NCBI GenBank assembly: GCA_023386495.1
Contig: JAEWJS010000010.1
Span: forward strand, 1-64,000
Origin: Bacillota bacterium
GTDB taxonomy: Bacteria; Bacillota; Bacilli; Paenibacillales; Paenibacillaceae
Reading direction: 5' to 3'
DNA: 64,000 bases
Shown: positions 8,981 through 17,489 of the stretch, piece by piece
Position numbering within the stretch: the first letter of the stretch is position 1
Layout: each line of letters opens with the position of its first letter
Notes under the pieces: generated by a model
Database searches by the model: none
Seen by the model: the letters and a program-made list of their open reading frames with translations, nothing else
Told to the model about the DNA's origin: nothing
Translations under genes and position numbers: made by a program

Positions 8981-10054
8981 ATGAAGAGAAGGATAGGCAT
9001 TCTGCTGGATCGGAAAGTGTGGAACGCGATGAGGATGCGGCGTTCTACGGGGAATGAGAAGATCAGTCTCTATAATCAAGCGTCGAACAATCTTGGCTTA
9101 GGGCCGTTCTATATGACGCTTCGCAAGATCGAACGCACGAAGGCAGCCGGTCTGATCCGAAGCGGCAATCGGTATAAGTGCGTAAGGCGAACGATTCCCG
9201 ATGTCATTCATAATCGGACAATCGTGTCGCATCCCGCGCTGTCCCGCAAGCTGCGGCGTCTCGGGAGAAGCCGGAAGTTGTTCAATCGTCAGAATCGGTA
9301 CAGCAAATATCGCATCTATAAGCTGCTGTCCAAGCGGTACTCTTCTTCGTATCGCGTGCCGCTGACGACGCGCCTCTCGAGGGCGAGTCTGGCGGAAGCG
9401 ATGAAGAATAAGCTGCCCCTATATATCAAGCCGATGAAAGGAAGTATCGGAGAAGGCATCCTGCGCTTGTCCTACCGCGGACAAGGGAGATGGAAGCTGC
9501 AGTCGGGCGTGACGCAGATTCGTTACGGCTCAATGAGTCGGACGATCGAACGCGTCATGAAGCTGGCAGGCAAGAGACGGTACTTGGTCCAAGAAGCGAT
9601 TGCCTTGGCACAATACGAAGGGCGGCCTTATGATCTGCGCGTATCCGTGCAGCGGGGAGAACGGGGCATGTGGCAGGTGACGGGTATTTTCGGGAAGGTC
9701 GCGGCGGCGGGACGCCATGTGACGAATGTCGCGAAGGGCGGCCGCGTCAAGCGCGTCGAGAAGCTATTCAAGGCAAGCGGCTTCCCATCGGATACGACGG
9801 AGCGCAGGGTAGCGCAAGCCTCGCTCGAGATCGCCGAATACCTTGGCCGGCAGCTGCCGGGACTTGCCGACATCGGGCTTGATCTGGGCATCGACCATCA
9901 CGGGACCATCTATTTCATCGAGATGAACGGGAGAGACCAGCGGATCGGCTTCCAGAAGGCGGGCATGAAGGATGCGTTCTATCGTTCGTACGAGACGCCG
10001 CTCCGTTACGCGCGTTATCTGCTAGGCGAATCAGGCAGATCCGGCGGCGCTTAA
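8981..10054 (+). CDS. YheC/YheD-family ATP-grasp protein
   Basis: The protein of 357 residues is a larger paralogue of the minus-strand gene next door. An N-terminal domain (MKRRIGILLDRKVWNAM...FYMTLRKIE) precedes the ATP-grasp core with LYIKPMKGSIGEGILRL, YDLRVSVQRGE and DIGLDLGIDHHGTIYFIEMNG, where Glu and Asn would bind magnesium. GGGAGGGCGTC leads into the ATG. Spore-coat association is inferred from the YheC/YheD family. The two genes face away from each other across about 210 bp and may share a sporulation promoter region. Confidence 0.85.
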   Translation: MKRRIGILLDRKVWNAMRMRRSTGNEKISLYNQASNNLGLGPFYMTLRKIERTKAAGLIRSGNRYKCVRRTIPDVIHNRTIVSHPALSRKLRRLGRSRKLFNRQNRYSKYRIYKLLSKRYSSSYRVPLTTRLSRASLAEAMKNKLPLYIKPMKGSIGEGILRLSYRGQGRWKLQSGVTQIRYGSMSRTIERVMKLAGKRRYLVQEAIALAQYEGRPYDLRVSVQRGERGMWQVTGIFGKVAAAGRHVTNVAKGGRVKRVEKLFKASGFPSDTTERRVAQASLEIAEYLGRQLPGLADIGLDLGIDHHGTIYFIEMNGRDQRIGFQKAGMKDAFYRSYETPLRYARYLLGESGRSGGA

Positions 10055-10189
10055 CGGGCGGGCGGATCATTCGCGAGCGGCGGCTCGATCAGAGAGGGGC
10101 AAGTCCGGAAGGAATAGCCTTGCCACAAGTCACATATCGCGATATTCTGATAGTGACCTCACATTACTAACGTTAGGAATCGTGAATCT

Positions 10190-10996
10190 ATGACGATCGG
10201 AATGTTCGACTCCGGGATTGGCGGTCTGACGGTTCTTGCGGAAGCGCTCCGCAGGCTCCCAACGAAGGACTATTTGTATATGGCTGACACCCTGCACGTT
10301 CCTTACGGGAATAAGTCCAAGGAAGAGGTAAAGTCCTACATTCTGTCATCGATCGAGATGATGATGGCGGAGAAGCATATCGACGCATTGGTGATCGCAT
10401 GCAATACGGCTACCAGCATTGCCGTCGAAGAGCTTCGCACCCGGTACGATATCCCGATCGTGGGCATGGAGCCGGCCGTGAAGCCGGCGGTCGAGATGAA
10501 CCGGGCGACGGGCCGCAGGGTGCTCGTGTTCGCGACGCAGCTTACGCTCCAGCTGCCGAAGTATTACGCGCTCGTGTCGCGCGTAGACGATCAAGGGATC
10601 GTCGATTCGCTTCCGCTGCCGGAGCTCGTGGAGTTCTGCGAAGCGCTGCAATTCGACCGCCGCATCGTGGGCGATTATTTTCGCGACAAGCTGGCGGGCT
10701 ATGACCTGAGCCGTTACGGTATCGTCGTGCTCGGCTGTACGCATTACCCGTTCTACAGCGAGCTGCTTCGCGAGATTCTGCCGCCTCATATCGGCATCGT
10801 CGACGGCAGCGCAGGCACGGTCAAGCGATTGACCGCCCTGCTCCACCGCTACGGCATAGCGGAGGGCGGAGGGATCGGCAGCGTGACCCTGCGCTGCACG
10901 AGCGGCGACCAGGCATACGTCGAGAAGATGAAGACAGCGCTCGAGCTGCTGCGTCATGCCGACTGTTCCTGCGAAGAGACGCACCACCAATTCTAA
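10190..10996 (+). CDS. murI: glutamate racemase
   Basis: The protein of 268 residues converts L-glutamate to D-glutamate for peptidoglycan. FDSGIGGLTVL holds the catalytic Asp region, VIACNTATS the first catalytic Cys (near residue 70), and VLGCTHYPF the second Cys-His pair. All family landmarks are intact and the length is normal. The next gene, 24 bp downstream, encodes a D-Ala-D-Ala dipeptidase, so the pair forms a small D-amino-acid unit. Confidence 0.97.
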   Translation: MTIGMFDSGIGGLTVLAEALRRLPTKDYLYMADTLHVPYGNKSKEEVKSYILSSIEMMMAEKHIDALVIACNTATSIAVEELRTRYDIPIVGMEPAVKPAVEMNRATGRRVLVFATQLTLQLPKYYALVSRVDDQGIVDSLPLPELVEFCEALQFDRRIVGDYFRDKLAGYDLSRYGIVVLGCTHYPFYSELLREILPPHIGIVDGSAGTVKRLTALLHRYGIAEGGGIGSVTLRCTSGDQAYVEKMKTALELLRHADCSCEETHHQF

Positions 10997-11020
10997 GGCA
11001 GCGAGAGCGAGGGATTACGC

Positions 11021-11734
11021 ATGAAGACACCGAAGCTGATGCGGGCGCTGGGTACGATACTCGGCGCCGCATGCTTGACTGCCTTGACGCTCGGCGCGTC
11101 CGCTGGAGCCGTTACGTCTGATTCGGATAGGCTGCCGCAGGGCTTCGTCTATGTGGACATGCCCCACGTGAAGACGGATCTCCGCTATTATCGCGACTAT
11201 AACTTCGTCGGGACGCGAATCGACGGCTATGATGCATCTGTCGCCATCCTGACGAAGGACGCGGCAGATGCGCTTGAAGCAGTCAGCAGGGATCTGGCCG
11301 GGCGGGGCTACGGGCTCTTAATTCTGGACGCCTACCGTCCGACCAAGGCCGTCGATCACTTCGTCCGGTGGGCAGCGGATGCGGACGATACGAAGATGAA
11401 GAGCGCCTTCTATCCGAAGCTCGATAAGAAGAATCTGTTCAAGCTCGGCTATATCGCGAAGCGGTCGGGCCACTCCAGAGGCAGCACGGTCGATCTGACG
11501 CTGACGGATGCCAAGTCGGGCAAGCCCGTCGACATGGGCGGCTCCTACGATTTTTTTGGCGCGATCTCGGGTCATGGCGCCAAGGGACTGACCGCGCAGC
11601 AGACGGCGAACCGCCTCCTGCTGAAGAAGGCGATGGAGAAGCACGGCTTCGAGGCCTATGCGAAGGAATGGTGGCACTACACGCTGGAAGACGAGCCGTT
11701 CCCGAGCAAGTACTATAATTTTAACGTGAAGTGA
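11021..11734 (+). CDS. exported D-alanyl-D-alanine dipeptidase (VanX/DdpX, peptidase M15D)
   Basis: The protein of 237 residues starts with a signal peptide (LMRALGTILGAACLTALTLGASAGA). The zinc site is complete: SGHSRGSTVD supplies His and Asp, and KEWWHY supplies the catalytic Glu and third zinc His. The substrate-binding Arg is in DAYRPTKA. The family hydrolyses D-Ala-D-Ala dipeptide. Cytoplasmic VanX gives glycopeptide resistance, but an exported form more likely recycles released wall dipeptides, as DdpX does. No vanH/vanA genes are nearby. It probably shares a transcript with murI and ends at the terminator at 11750. Confidence 0.88.
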   Translation: MKTPKLMRALGTILGAACLTALTLGASAGAVTSDSDRLPQGFVYVDMPHVKTDLRYYRDYNFVGTRIDGYDASVAILTKDAADALEAVSRDLAGRGYGLLILDAYRPTKAVDHFVRWAADADDTKMKSAFYPKLDKKNLFKLGYIAKRSGHSRGSTVDLTLTDAKSGKPVDMGGSYDFFGAISGHGAKGLTAQQTANRLLLKKAMEKHGFEAYAKEWWHYTLEDEPFPSKYYNFNVK

Positions 11735-11749
11735 AGTGAAGCGAAGCGA

Positions 11750-11785
11750 AGAGAGCCTGCCGGTGCTGCCGGAGGCTCTCTTCTT
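11750..11785 (+). terminator. rho-independent terminator
   Basis: AGAGAGCCT (11750-11758) pairs with AGGCTCTCT (11773-11781), with an inner CCGG/CCGG pairing and a following T-rich stretch. It ends the murI-dipeptidase unit. Just before it lie short GTGAA/GCGAA tandem pentamers (11727-11750). Confidence 0.8.
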
Positions 11786-11801
11786 GCTTACCGGGCCGTC
11801 A

Positions 11802-12572
11802 TTATTGCCTGACGGATCTCGCAGGGGTATGACCGTACGTCCGTTTAAAAATCCGATGGAAATACGATACGTCGCTATACCCGAGATACTCCGCGATTTC
11901 GTTCACCGTCAAGAGCGATTCCTCAAGCATATAGACGGCGGTACGCATGCGGATGCCATGGACATATGCGCTGATCGTCTGTCCGGTCGCGCGGTGGAAC
12001 AGGGCTGCCGCATGATTGGCGCTCCGTCCGATCGCGGCCCCGAGCTGCTCCTTCGTGATGCGTTCGCGGTAATGATCCTGGACGTACTGCTTCATGCGCT
12101 CGGCGTGCCCCTGGGTTTCGCTGCGCATGCGGCCGCGCGCGTGCTCCCGGCTCCAGAGCACCAGAATCTCTAGCAGAACCGCGCTGGCGCGAACATCGGC
12201 ATAGGCGGTCTGTTCGCTCCATTCCTTGACGATGATCCGGAGCCGTTCGATCGTCCACTCGAGACTGCCTGACTCGGTCTTGACCCACGCATCGCTGGAG
12301 AGGACCGGCAGTTCGGATAGGGAGTCGGCTGCATGGGCGAAACGGATGACGATTTTCTCGTGGAACACCGTCGGAACGCTCTTCCCATAGTAGGGGGTGC
12401 CAGGCGGGATGAGCAAATAATCGCCCTTCTCGAGCACCAGCTTCTCGCCGTCCAGCCAATAGACGCATCGCCCGTACGTGACAGCGACAAAGGTGAAGGA
12501 GCCGGCTGCGCCGCTGCGCTCCTCATACCAATTCATGCCTTGGTCCAGCCGGATGAAGTCAATCGTAATCAT
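11802..12572 (-). CDS. AraC-family transcriptional regulator
   Basis: The protein of 256 residues has an N-terminal cupin-like sensing region (YWLDGEKLVLEKGDYLLIPPGTPYYG) and a C-terminal pair of helix-turn-helix motifs (ITKEQLGAAIGRSANHAAALFHRATG and LTVNEIAEYLGYSDVSYFHRIFKRTYGHTP), the AraC DNA-binding domain. The cupin suggests sugar or small-ligand sensing; the ligand is unknown. ATG at 12572 has GGAG at 12584-12581; a GTG three codons upstream is possible. The neighbouring pyruvate kinase gene is divergent, and CATACTATA direct repeats in the shared region could be its binding site. Confidence 0.88.
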   Translation of the reverse strand: MITIDFIRLDQGMNWYEERSGAAGSFTFVAVTYGRCVYWLDGEKLVLEKGDYLLIPPGTPYYGKSVPTVFHEKIVIRFAHAADSLSELPVLSSDAWVKTESGSLEWTIERLRIIVKEWSEQTAYADVRASAVLLEILVLWSREHARGRMRSETQGHAERMKQYVQDHYRERITKEQLGAAIGRSANHAAALFHRATGQTISAYVHGIRMRTAVYMLEESLLTVNEIAEYLGYSDVSYFHRIFKRTYGHTPARSVRQ

Positions 12573-12583
12573 GGTCCACACTC

Positions 12584-12611
12584 CATACTATAATACACGT
12601 ATCATACTATA
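12584..12611. promoter_or_regulatory. direct repeats in the araC-pyk intergenic region
   Basis: CATACTATA occurs at 12584-12592 and again at 12603-12611, 19 bp apart in the same orientation. That is the usual geometry of AraC-family half-sites. A TACAAT -10-like element for pyk follows at 12640-12645. Binding by the adjacent regulator is inference. Confidence 0.4.
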
Positions 12612-12674
12612 GTTCATATACGGAGTGCACATCTTCCTCTACAATGTTGTTCATTGATAGCGGGAGGAATTGAG

Positions 12675-14105
12675 ATGCGCAAGACGAAAATCATTTGCAC
12701 GATGGGACCATCATGCGGCACGGCCGCGGTATTGAAGGAAATGATGCTCGCAGGCATGAACGTTGCCAGACTGAATATGGCGCATGGCGAATTGGACGAT
12801 CACCGTTCACGAATTCGTCTCATTCGGGAGACCGCCGCCGAGGCCGGCGCGATCGTCTCGATCATGATGGACATTAAGGGTCCTGAGGTGCGAATCGGCA
12901 CGCTGCAGGACAGCTCTTATGAATTACGAGCCGGCGATCGGTTCACGCTCACGGTCGAGCAGCTTGCCGGCAACCAGGAGCGGGTATCGGTGAACTATCC
13001 CGATCTGCCCGCCGTGGTCGAGATCGGCAGCCGTATCTTGATCGATGACGGCCTTATTGAGTTGCATGTCGCGGACATCGTGGAAGGCCGGGAGGTCGTC
13101 TGCACGGTCATGAACGGCGGTCAGCTGAAGCCGCGCAAAGGCGTGAACCTGCCGGGCATCCATACGACGCTTCCGGGCGTGACGGAGCGGGACGTGCAGC
13201 ATATTCTATTCGGCATCGAAGAGGGCGTCGACATGATCGCCGCTTCGTTCGTGCGCAAGGCGGAAGACGTGCTCGAGATTCGGCAGATTCTGGAGGATCG
13301 TCAAGCGAGCCACATCCAGATTATTTCGAAGATCGAGAACGAGGAAGGGGTCGACCAACTGGACGCGATCGTCGATGCATCGGACGGCATCATGGTCGCA
13401 AGGGGCGATCTGGGCGTCGAGATTCCGGCCGAGGAAGTGCCGATGGTGCAGAAGCGCATGATCGACCGCTGCAACAGCGCGGGCAAGCCGGTCATTGTCG
13501 CGACGCAGATGCTGGATTCGATGCAGGTCAATCCGCGGCCGACGCGCGCCGAAGTAAGCGACGTTGCGAATGCGGTCATGCAGGGAGCAGACGTCGTGAT
13601 GCTGTCCGGAGAGACGGCGGCAGGCAAGTATCCGCTGGAATCCGTTCGGATGATGGCGACGATCGCGGAACGGACGGAGTCGACGATCGACTATGCGGAA
13701 GCGTATCGCAATCGCGCGAAGCTGGCATCGCCTTCCATCACGGAAGCGATCAGCCAAGCCGTCGTCAGCAGCTCGCTTCAGCTCGGCGCAAGCGCGATCC
13801 TGACGCCGACGGAGAGCGGCTTCACCGCAAGAATGGTCGCCAAATATCGGCCGCAGGCTCCGATCGTAGGGATCGCGGCAGATGCGCATGTGCTGCATCG
13901 CTTGAATCTGCTGCGCGGCGTCATTCCGGTACTAGGCGCTCGCGCCGGCTCCACGGACGAACGGATCGAGGCGGCGCTGCAGCAAGGCCGGTTATCCGGG
14001 CTGCTGAAGGACGGCGATTACGCGGTCGTCACGGCAGGCGTGCCGCAAGGGGAGTCGGGTGCGACGAATCTCATTCGCATCCATCGCATGGGCGACGAAG
14101 TATAG
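12675..14105 (+). CDS. pyk: pyruvate kinase
   Basis: The protein of 476 residues catalyses phosphoenolpyruvate plus ADP to pyruvate plus ATP. MRKTKIICTMGPS opens the barrel. IISKIENEEGVDQLDAI carries the catalytic Lys and Glu, and MVARGDLGVEIP the metal-binding Asp. VIVATQMLDSM and DVVMLSGETAAGKYP are standard signatures. It lacks the extra C-terminal PEP-utiliser domain found in many Bacillus pyruvate kinases, so it is the short form. ATG at 12675 is preceded by GGGAGGAAT; the upstream TTG at 12654 is not needed. Confidence 0.97.
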   Translation: MRKTKIICTMGPSCGTAAVLKEMMLAGMNVARLNMAHGELDDHRSRIRLIRETAAEAGAIVSIMMDIKGPEVRIGTLQDSSYELRAGDRFTLTVEQLAGNQERVSVNYPDLPAVVEIGSRILIDDGLIELHVADIVEGREVVCTVMNGGQLKPRKGVNLPGIHTTLPGVTERDVQHILFGIEEGVDMIAASFVRKAEDVLEIRQILEDRQASHIQIISKIENEEGVDQLDAIVDASDGIMVARGDLGVEIPAEEVPMVQKRMIDRCNSAGKPVIVATQMLDSMQVNPRPTRAEVSDVANAVMQGADVVMLSGETAAGKYPLESVRMMATIAERTESTIDYAEAYRNRAKLASPSITEAISQAVVSSSLQLGASAILTPTESGFTARMVAKYRPQAPIVGIAADAHVLHRLNLLRGVIPVLGARAGSTDERIEAALQQGRLSGLLKDGDYAVVTAGVPQGESGATNLIRIHRMGDEV

Positions 14106-14129
14106 GACAGGCAATACGCAAGAGGAGAG

Positions 14130-14163
14130 GCCAACCAGTTCAGACGAGCTGGTTGGCTTTTTC
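14130..14163 (+). terminator. rho-independent terminator of pyk
   Basis: GCCAACCAG (14130-14138) pairs with CTGGTTGGC (14149-14157), followed by TTTTT. Confidence 0.92.
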
Positions 14164-14254
14164 ATTTATTATGCAAGCAGGAAGGCATTCGAAAATTGTC
14201 GAATTCATAGGATGAAGAGAAGGATGTATCTAACGCGCAAAGCGAGGACGATAG

Positions 14255-15253
14255 ATGGAACAGCGACAAGTGAGAATATTAGGCACGGGCAAGTATATGC
14301 CGATGCGAGTCGTGACAGCCGAGGAGATGGATGCAAGGCTCGGCGTCCCGGCAGGCTGGGTGCTGCGCAAAACGGAGGTCGCCGTGCGTCATTATGCGGA
14401 CGGCGAGGCGGCATCCGACATGGGTGCGCGGGCCGCTTATGCCGCGCTGGAAGCGGCAGGGATCGCATTCAAGGATATCGACTGCCTCGTCAGCGTCAGC
14501 GGGACGAAGGAGCAGGCGCTGCCCTGCATGGCGTCGCTGATCCAGCGGGCAATGGGACAGGGGGATAGCGGCGTCCCGGCATTCGATATCGACGCCACTT
14601 GCCTCAGCTTCCTGACGGGGCTCGACGTCATGTCGTACATGGTAGCGGCCGGACGGTACGACCGCGTCCTGCTCGTCTCCTCGGAGATCGCTTCGATCGG
14701 CCTGAATTGGGCCAATAAGGAAAGCGCCGCCTTGTTCGGAGACGGTGCCGCCGCCGTCGTCATCGGACGCGCGCCGAGCGGATCCGCATCGCGGATTCTT
14801 AACGCGTCCATCCGCACGTACGGCAAGGGCGCTTCGCTGTCGGAAATTCGGGGCGGCGGCACGCGCCTGCACCCGCGGGAATATCGGAAGGAGACGGAAG
14901 TGGACTTCCTCTTCCATATGGACGGACCGGGCATCTATCGGATGGCGGCCAAGCTGCTGCCCGGATTCGTGGACGAATTATTCGCGCCGCTCGGCATCGG
15001 CATGAAGGATGTGGACATGGTCATTCCGCACCAAGGCAGCGCGATGGCGATGAAGCTGATCGAACGCAAGCTGGGCATCTCGCCGAAGCAGATGATGGTC
15101 ATTACGCCGAACCACGGGAATACGATTGCCGCATCGATTCCGATGGGGCTGCATGAGGCGATCGCGCAAGGCAGAATAAGGCGCGGCGACCGGGTGCTGC
15201 TCTTGGGCACGGCTGCGGGCTTGTCGCTGGGCGGGCTGCTGCTTGACTACTAA
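14255..15253 (+). CDS. 3-oxoacyl-ACP synthase III-like (FabH/OleA-type) condensing enzyme
   Basis: The protein of 332 residues is a thiolase-fold condensing enzyme. The catalytic triad is visible: Cys116 in DIDATCLSFL, His259 in VIPHQGS, and Asn289 in NHGNTIAASIP. It would join an acyl thioester to a malonyl-type or second acyl partner. It heads a seven-gene coupled operon (14255-21707) with no fatty-acid elongation genes, so it probably serves a dedicated pathway and not housekeeping lipid synthesis. OleA-like head-to-head condensation is one possibility, since an OleD-like dehydrogenase and an adenylating enzyme follow. Confidence 0.88.
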   Translation: MEQRQVRILGTGKYMPMRVVTAEEMDARLGVPAGWVLRKTEVAVRHYADGEAASDMGARAAYAALEAAGIAFKDIDCLVSVSGTKEQALPCMASLIQRAMGQGDSGVPAFDIDATCLSFLTGLDVMSYMVAAGRYDRVLLVSSEIASIGLNWANKESAALFGDGAAAVVIGRAPSGSASRILNASIRTYGKGASLSEIRGGGTRLHPREYRKETEVDFLFHMDGPGIYRMAAKLLPGFVDELFAPLGIGMKDVDMVIPHQGSAMAMKLIERKLGISPKQMMVITPNHGNTIAASIPMGLHEAIAQGRIRRGDRVLLLGTAAGLSLGGLLLDY

Positions 15254-16478
15254 GCAGGCGGCTGCAGCTTGCGGACCGCAACGCATTCTGCTCACCGGGG
15301 GCAGGTCGCCCGCCGCGCTCGAGCTCGCCAGGCTGCTCGATCGGGCCGGGCACCGGGTGTTCGCGGCCGAGAGCTCCCGCTATCATCTGACCCGCGTATC
15401 CAGCGCCGTGAAGCGCAGCTTCGCTGTACCTGCTCCGGCGGATGGAGCGGCGAGCTACGCAGAGGCTCTTGAAGCCATCGTGCGGAGGGAGCGGATCGAT
15501 CTCCTCCTTCCATCGAACGAGGAGATTTTCCATGTCGCGAAGGGACTCGACCGACTATTGCCGCATTGCCGGGTGTGGGCGGCACCGCTGGACACGCTGC
15601 ATGAGCTGCATCACAAGGGCCGATTCGCCGCGCTCGCCGAGCGTTTCGGCCTGCTCGTGCCGCCAACGACGACGATTACGGACCCGTCGCAATGGCTAGC
15701 GCTGTCGGAACAGGCAGCGCAGGACGGGGATGGCGACCTCGTGCTGAAGCCGGTGTATTCGCGTTTCGCTTCGCGCGTCATCGTGCTGAACCATGCCGAG
15801 AAGATGGATGCGCGTCGGCGCAGACTGGAAGCGGCGGCCTCCGCGGTGTCTGAGCGAACACCGTGGGTGGCGCAGCAATATATCGACGGCAGCCACTATT
15901 GCTCTTACAGCATCGCTTACGAGGGCCGCGTCGTCGCCCATGCCGCGTACCCCAGCCGCTACCGCGTGGGATTGGGCGCCAGCGTCCACTTCGAAGCGAT
16001 CGCGCATCCGGGCATCCGCGCATGGGTCAGCCGGTTCGTGGAAGCTGCCGAATTCACGGGACAGATCGCGTTCGATTACATCGAATCGATGGATGGCCGC
16101 TTGTACGCGATCGAGTGTAATCCTCGGGCCACGAGCGGCATGCATCTGTTCGAACCGGACGATCGGCTGGATCGGGCGTTCCTGGCGCCGGAGCAGCTGG
16201 CTGCCGAAGGCACCGTGATCGAGCCTCGCGTCGGCAGCAGCGCGATGCTGACGCTGCCGATGCTGTTGTGCGGCTTGAAGCAGAATCGGCGGCTGTCGGA
16301 TTGGCAGGCGTGGCTGAGCGCTTATCGCAATAGCCGAGATGCCGTGTACGAGCGTTCGGATCCTTGGCCTGCGCTGGAGCAGCTGCATCTGGCGTGGGAC
16401 GTATGGCGGCATAGCAGACGGCAGCGAATGCCGCTGACCGAAGCGACGACCTATGATATTGAATGGAACGGGGAATAG
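15243..16478 (+). CDS. ATP-grasp ligase of unknown substrate
   Basis: The protein of about 411 residues has an N-terminal pre-ATP-grasp Rossmann half (RILLTGGRSPAALELARLLDRAGHRV) and an ATP-grasp core with DLVLKPVYSRFASRVIVL, WVAQQYIDGSHYCSYS and LYAIECNPRATSGMHLF; Glu and Asn in the last motif bind magnesium. It resembles carbamoyl-phosphate-synthase-like ATP-grasp proteins that form amide or ester bonds from a carboxylate. A TTG at 15243 overlaps the stop of the condensing-enzyme gene. The true start could lie a few codons further in. The substrate is probably the condensing-enzyme product or an amino acid (inference). Confidence 0.8.
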   Translation: MTTKQAAAACGPQRILLTGGRSPAALELARLLDRAGHRVFAAESSRYHLTRVSSAVKRSFAVPAPADGAASYAEALEAIVRRERIDLLLPSNEEIFHVAKGLDRLLPHCRVWAAPLDTLHELHHKGRFAALAERFGLLVPPTTTITDPSQWLALSEQAAQDGDGDLVLKPVYSRFASRVIVLNHAEKMDARRRRLEAAASAVSERTPWVAQQYIDGSHYCSYSIAYEGRVVAHAAYPSRYRVGLGASVHFEAIAHPGIRAWVSRFVEAAEFTGQIAFDYIESMDGRLYAIECNPRATSGMHLFEPDDRLDRAFLAPEQLAAEGTVIEPRVGSSAMLTLPMLLCGLKQNRRLSDWQAWLSAYRNSRDAVYERSDPWPALEQLHLAWDVWRHSRRQRMPLTEATTYDIEWNGE

Positions 16479-16481
16479 ACG

Positions 16482-17489
16482 GTGACAAGCGCATTGGTAA
16501 CTGGAGCGACAGGCTTCTTGGGCATGCATGCCTGCGAGAGGCTGCGGGACATGGGATGGGAAGTAACCGGAATGGGCCGCGATGCCGCGAAGGGACAGCG
16601 GCTGGAGCAGCAGGGCATTCGGTTCGTGCAAGCTGAACTGGCAGACCGGGAAGCGGTCATGAAGGCATGCGCCGGTCATGATTATGTGTTCCATTGCGGC
16701 GCGCTGTCTTCGCCTTGGGGCGCATACCGCGATTTCTACGCGAGCAATGTCGAAGGTACGCGTCATATCGTGGACGGTGTCATGCAGCATGGCGTGCGGC
16801 GGCTGATCCACGTCTCGACGCCAAGCTTGTACTTCGATTATCGCGATCGGCTGGGCATTCGCGAAGCTGACCCGCTGCCCGCGCGGTTCGTGAATGCGTA
16901 TGCCGCGACGAAGCGGCTCGCGGAAGAGCGCGTGCTGGAGGCATGCACGCGGGGATTGGCTGCCGTTATTTTGCGCCCGCGGGCGATCTTCGGCCCTGGG
17001 GACAATGCGCTGTTCCCCCGGCTGCTGCGCGCGAATACGGAGCAGGGCATCCCGATGATCGGCGGCGGGAACGCGCTTCTTGACCTGACGTATGTCGGCA
17101 ATGTCGTCGACGCGATGCTGCTCGGCTGCAATGCGCCGGAGCCGGCGCTAGGCAGATGCTATAACATTACGAACGGGGAGCCGGTCATCTTCCGCGAGGT
17201 CGTAGCGGAGCTGCTGGATCTGCTCGGCATTCCGCTGCGCGCGAGAGCGCTCCCGTACGCCGCCGCTTACGGCGCGGCCGGCCTGATGGAAGCGGCGCAT
17301 CGCCTGTTGAAGCGCCGCGGAGAGCCCGTGCTGACACGGTATACCGTCGGCGTGTTGGCACGCAGCCAGACGCTGGACATTACGGAGGCGAGCGAGCGGC
17401 TCGGTTATGTGCCGCGCATCGCGATGCAAGAGGGCATGCGCTTATTCGCCCGCTGGTGGAAGGAGCGTGAAGCGGCATGCAGAAGCTGA
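16482..17489 (+). CDS. extended SDR, 3-beta-HSD/OleD-like NAD(P)-dependent reductase
   Basis: The protein of 335 residues begins with the cofactor loop VTGATGFLGMHACERL. It has the STPSLY strand and the catalytic YAATKRLAEE (YxxxK), plus LRPRAIFGPGDNALFPRLL and the LDLTYVGNVVDAMLLG region of 3-beta-hydroxysteroid dehydrogenase/OleD-type enzymes. In olefin pathways OleD reduces the 2-alkyl-3-oxoacid made by OleA. Here the enzyme may reduce a beta-keto product of the condensing enzyme. The start is GTG, three bases after the previous stop. It overlaps the next gene by 13 bp. Confidence 0.85.
   Translation: MTSALVTGATGFLGMHACERLRDMGWEVTGMGRDAAKGQRLEQQGIRFVQAELADREAVMKACAGHDYVFHCGALSSPWGAYRDFYASNVEGTRHIVDGVMQHGVRRLIHVSTPSLYFDYRDRLGIREADPLPARFVNAYAATKRLAEERVLEACTRGLAAVILRPRAIFGPGDNALFPRLLRANTEQGIPMIGGGNALLDLTYVGNVVDAMLLGCNAPEPALGRCYNITNGEPVIFREVVAELLDLLGIPLRARALPYAAAYGAAGLMEAAHRLLKRRGEPVLTRYTVGVLARSQTLDITEASERLGYVPRIAMQEGMRLFARWWKEREAACRS

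Noticed and set aside
11727..11750. GTGAA/GCGAA tandem pentamers as a regulatory repeat
   Set aside because: Only four to five short, imperfect copies directly before a terminator. Probably slippage without function.
14059..14568. Plus-strand 169-codon frame bridging pyk and the synthase gene
   Set aside because: It runs through the pyk terminator and overlaps both genes out of frame, with no ribosome site.
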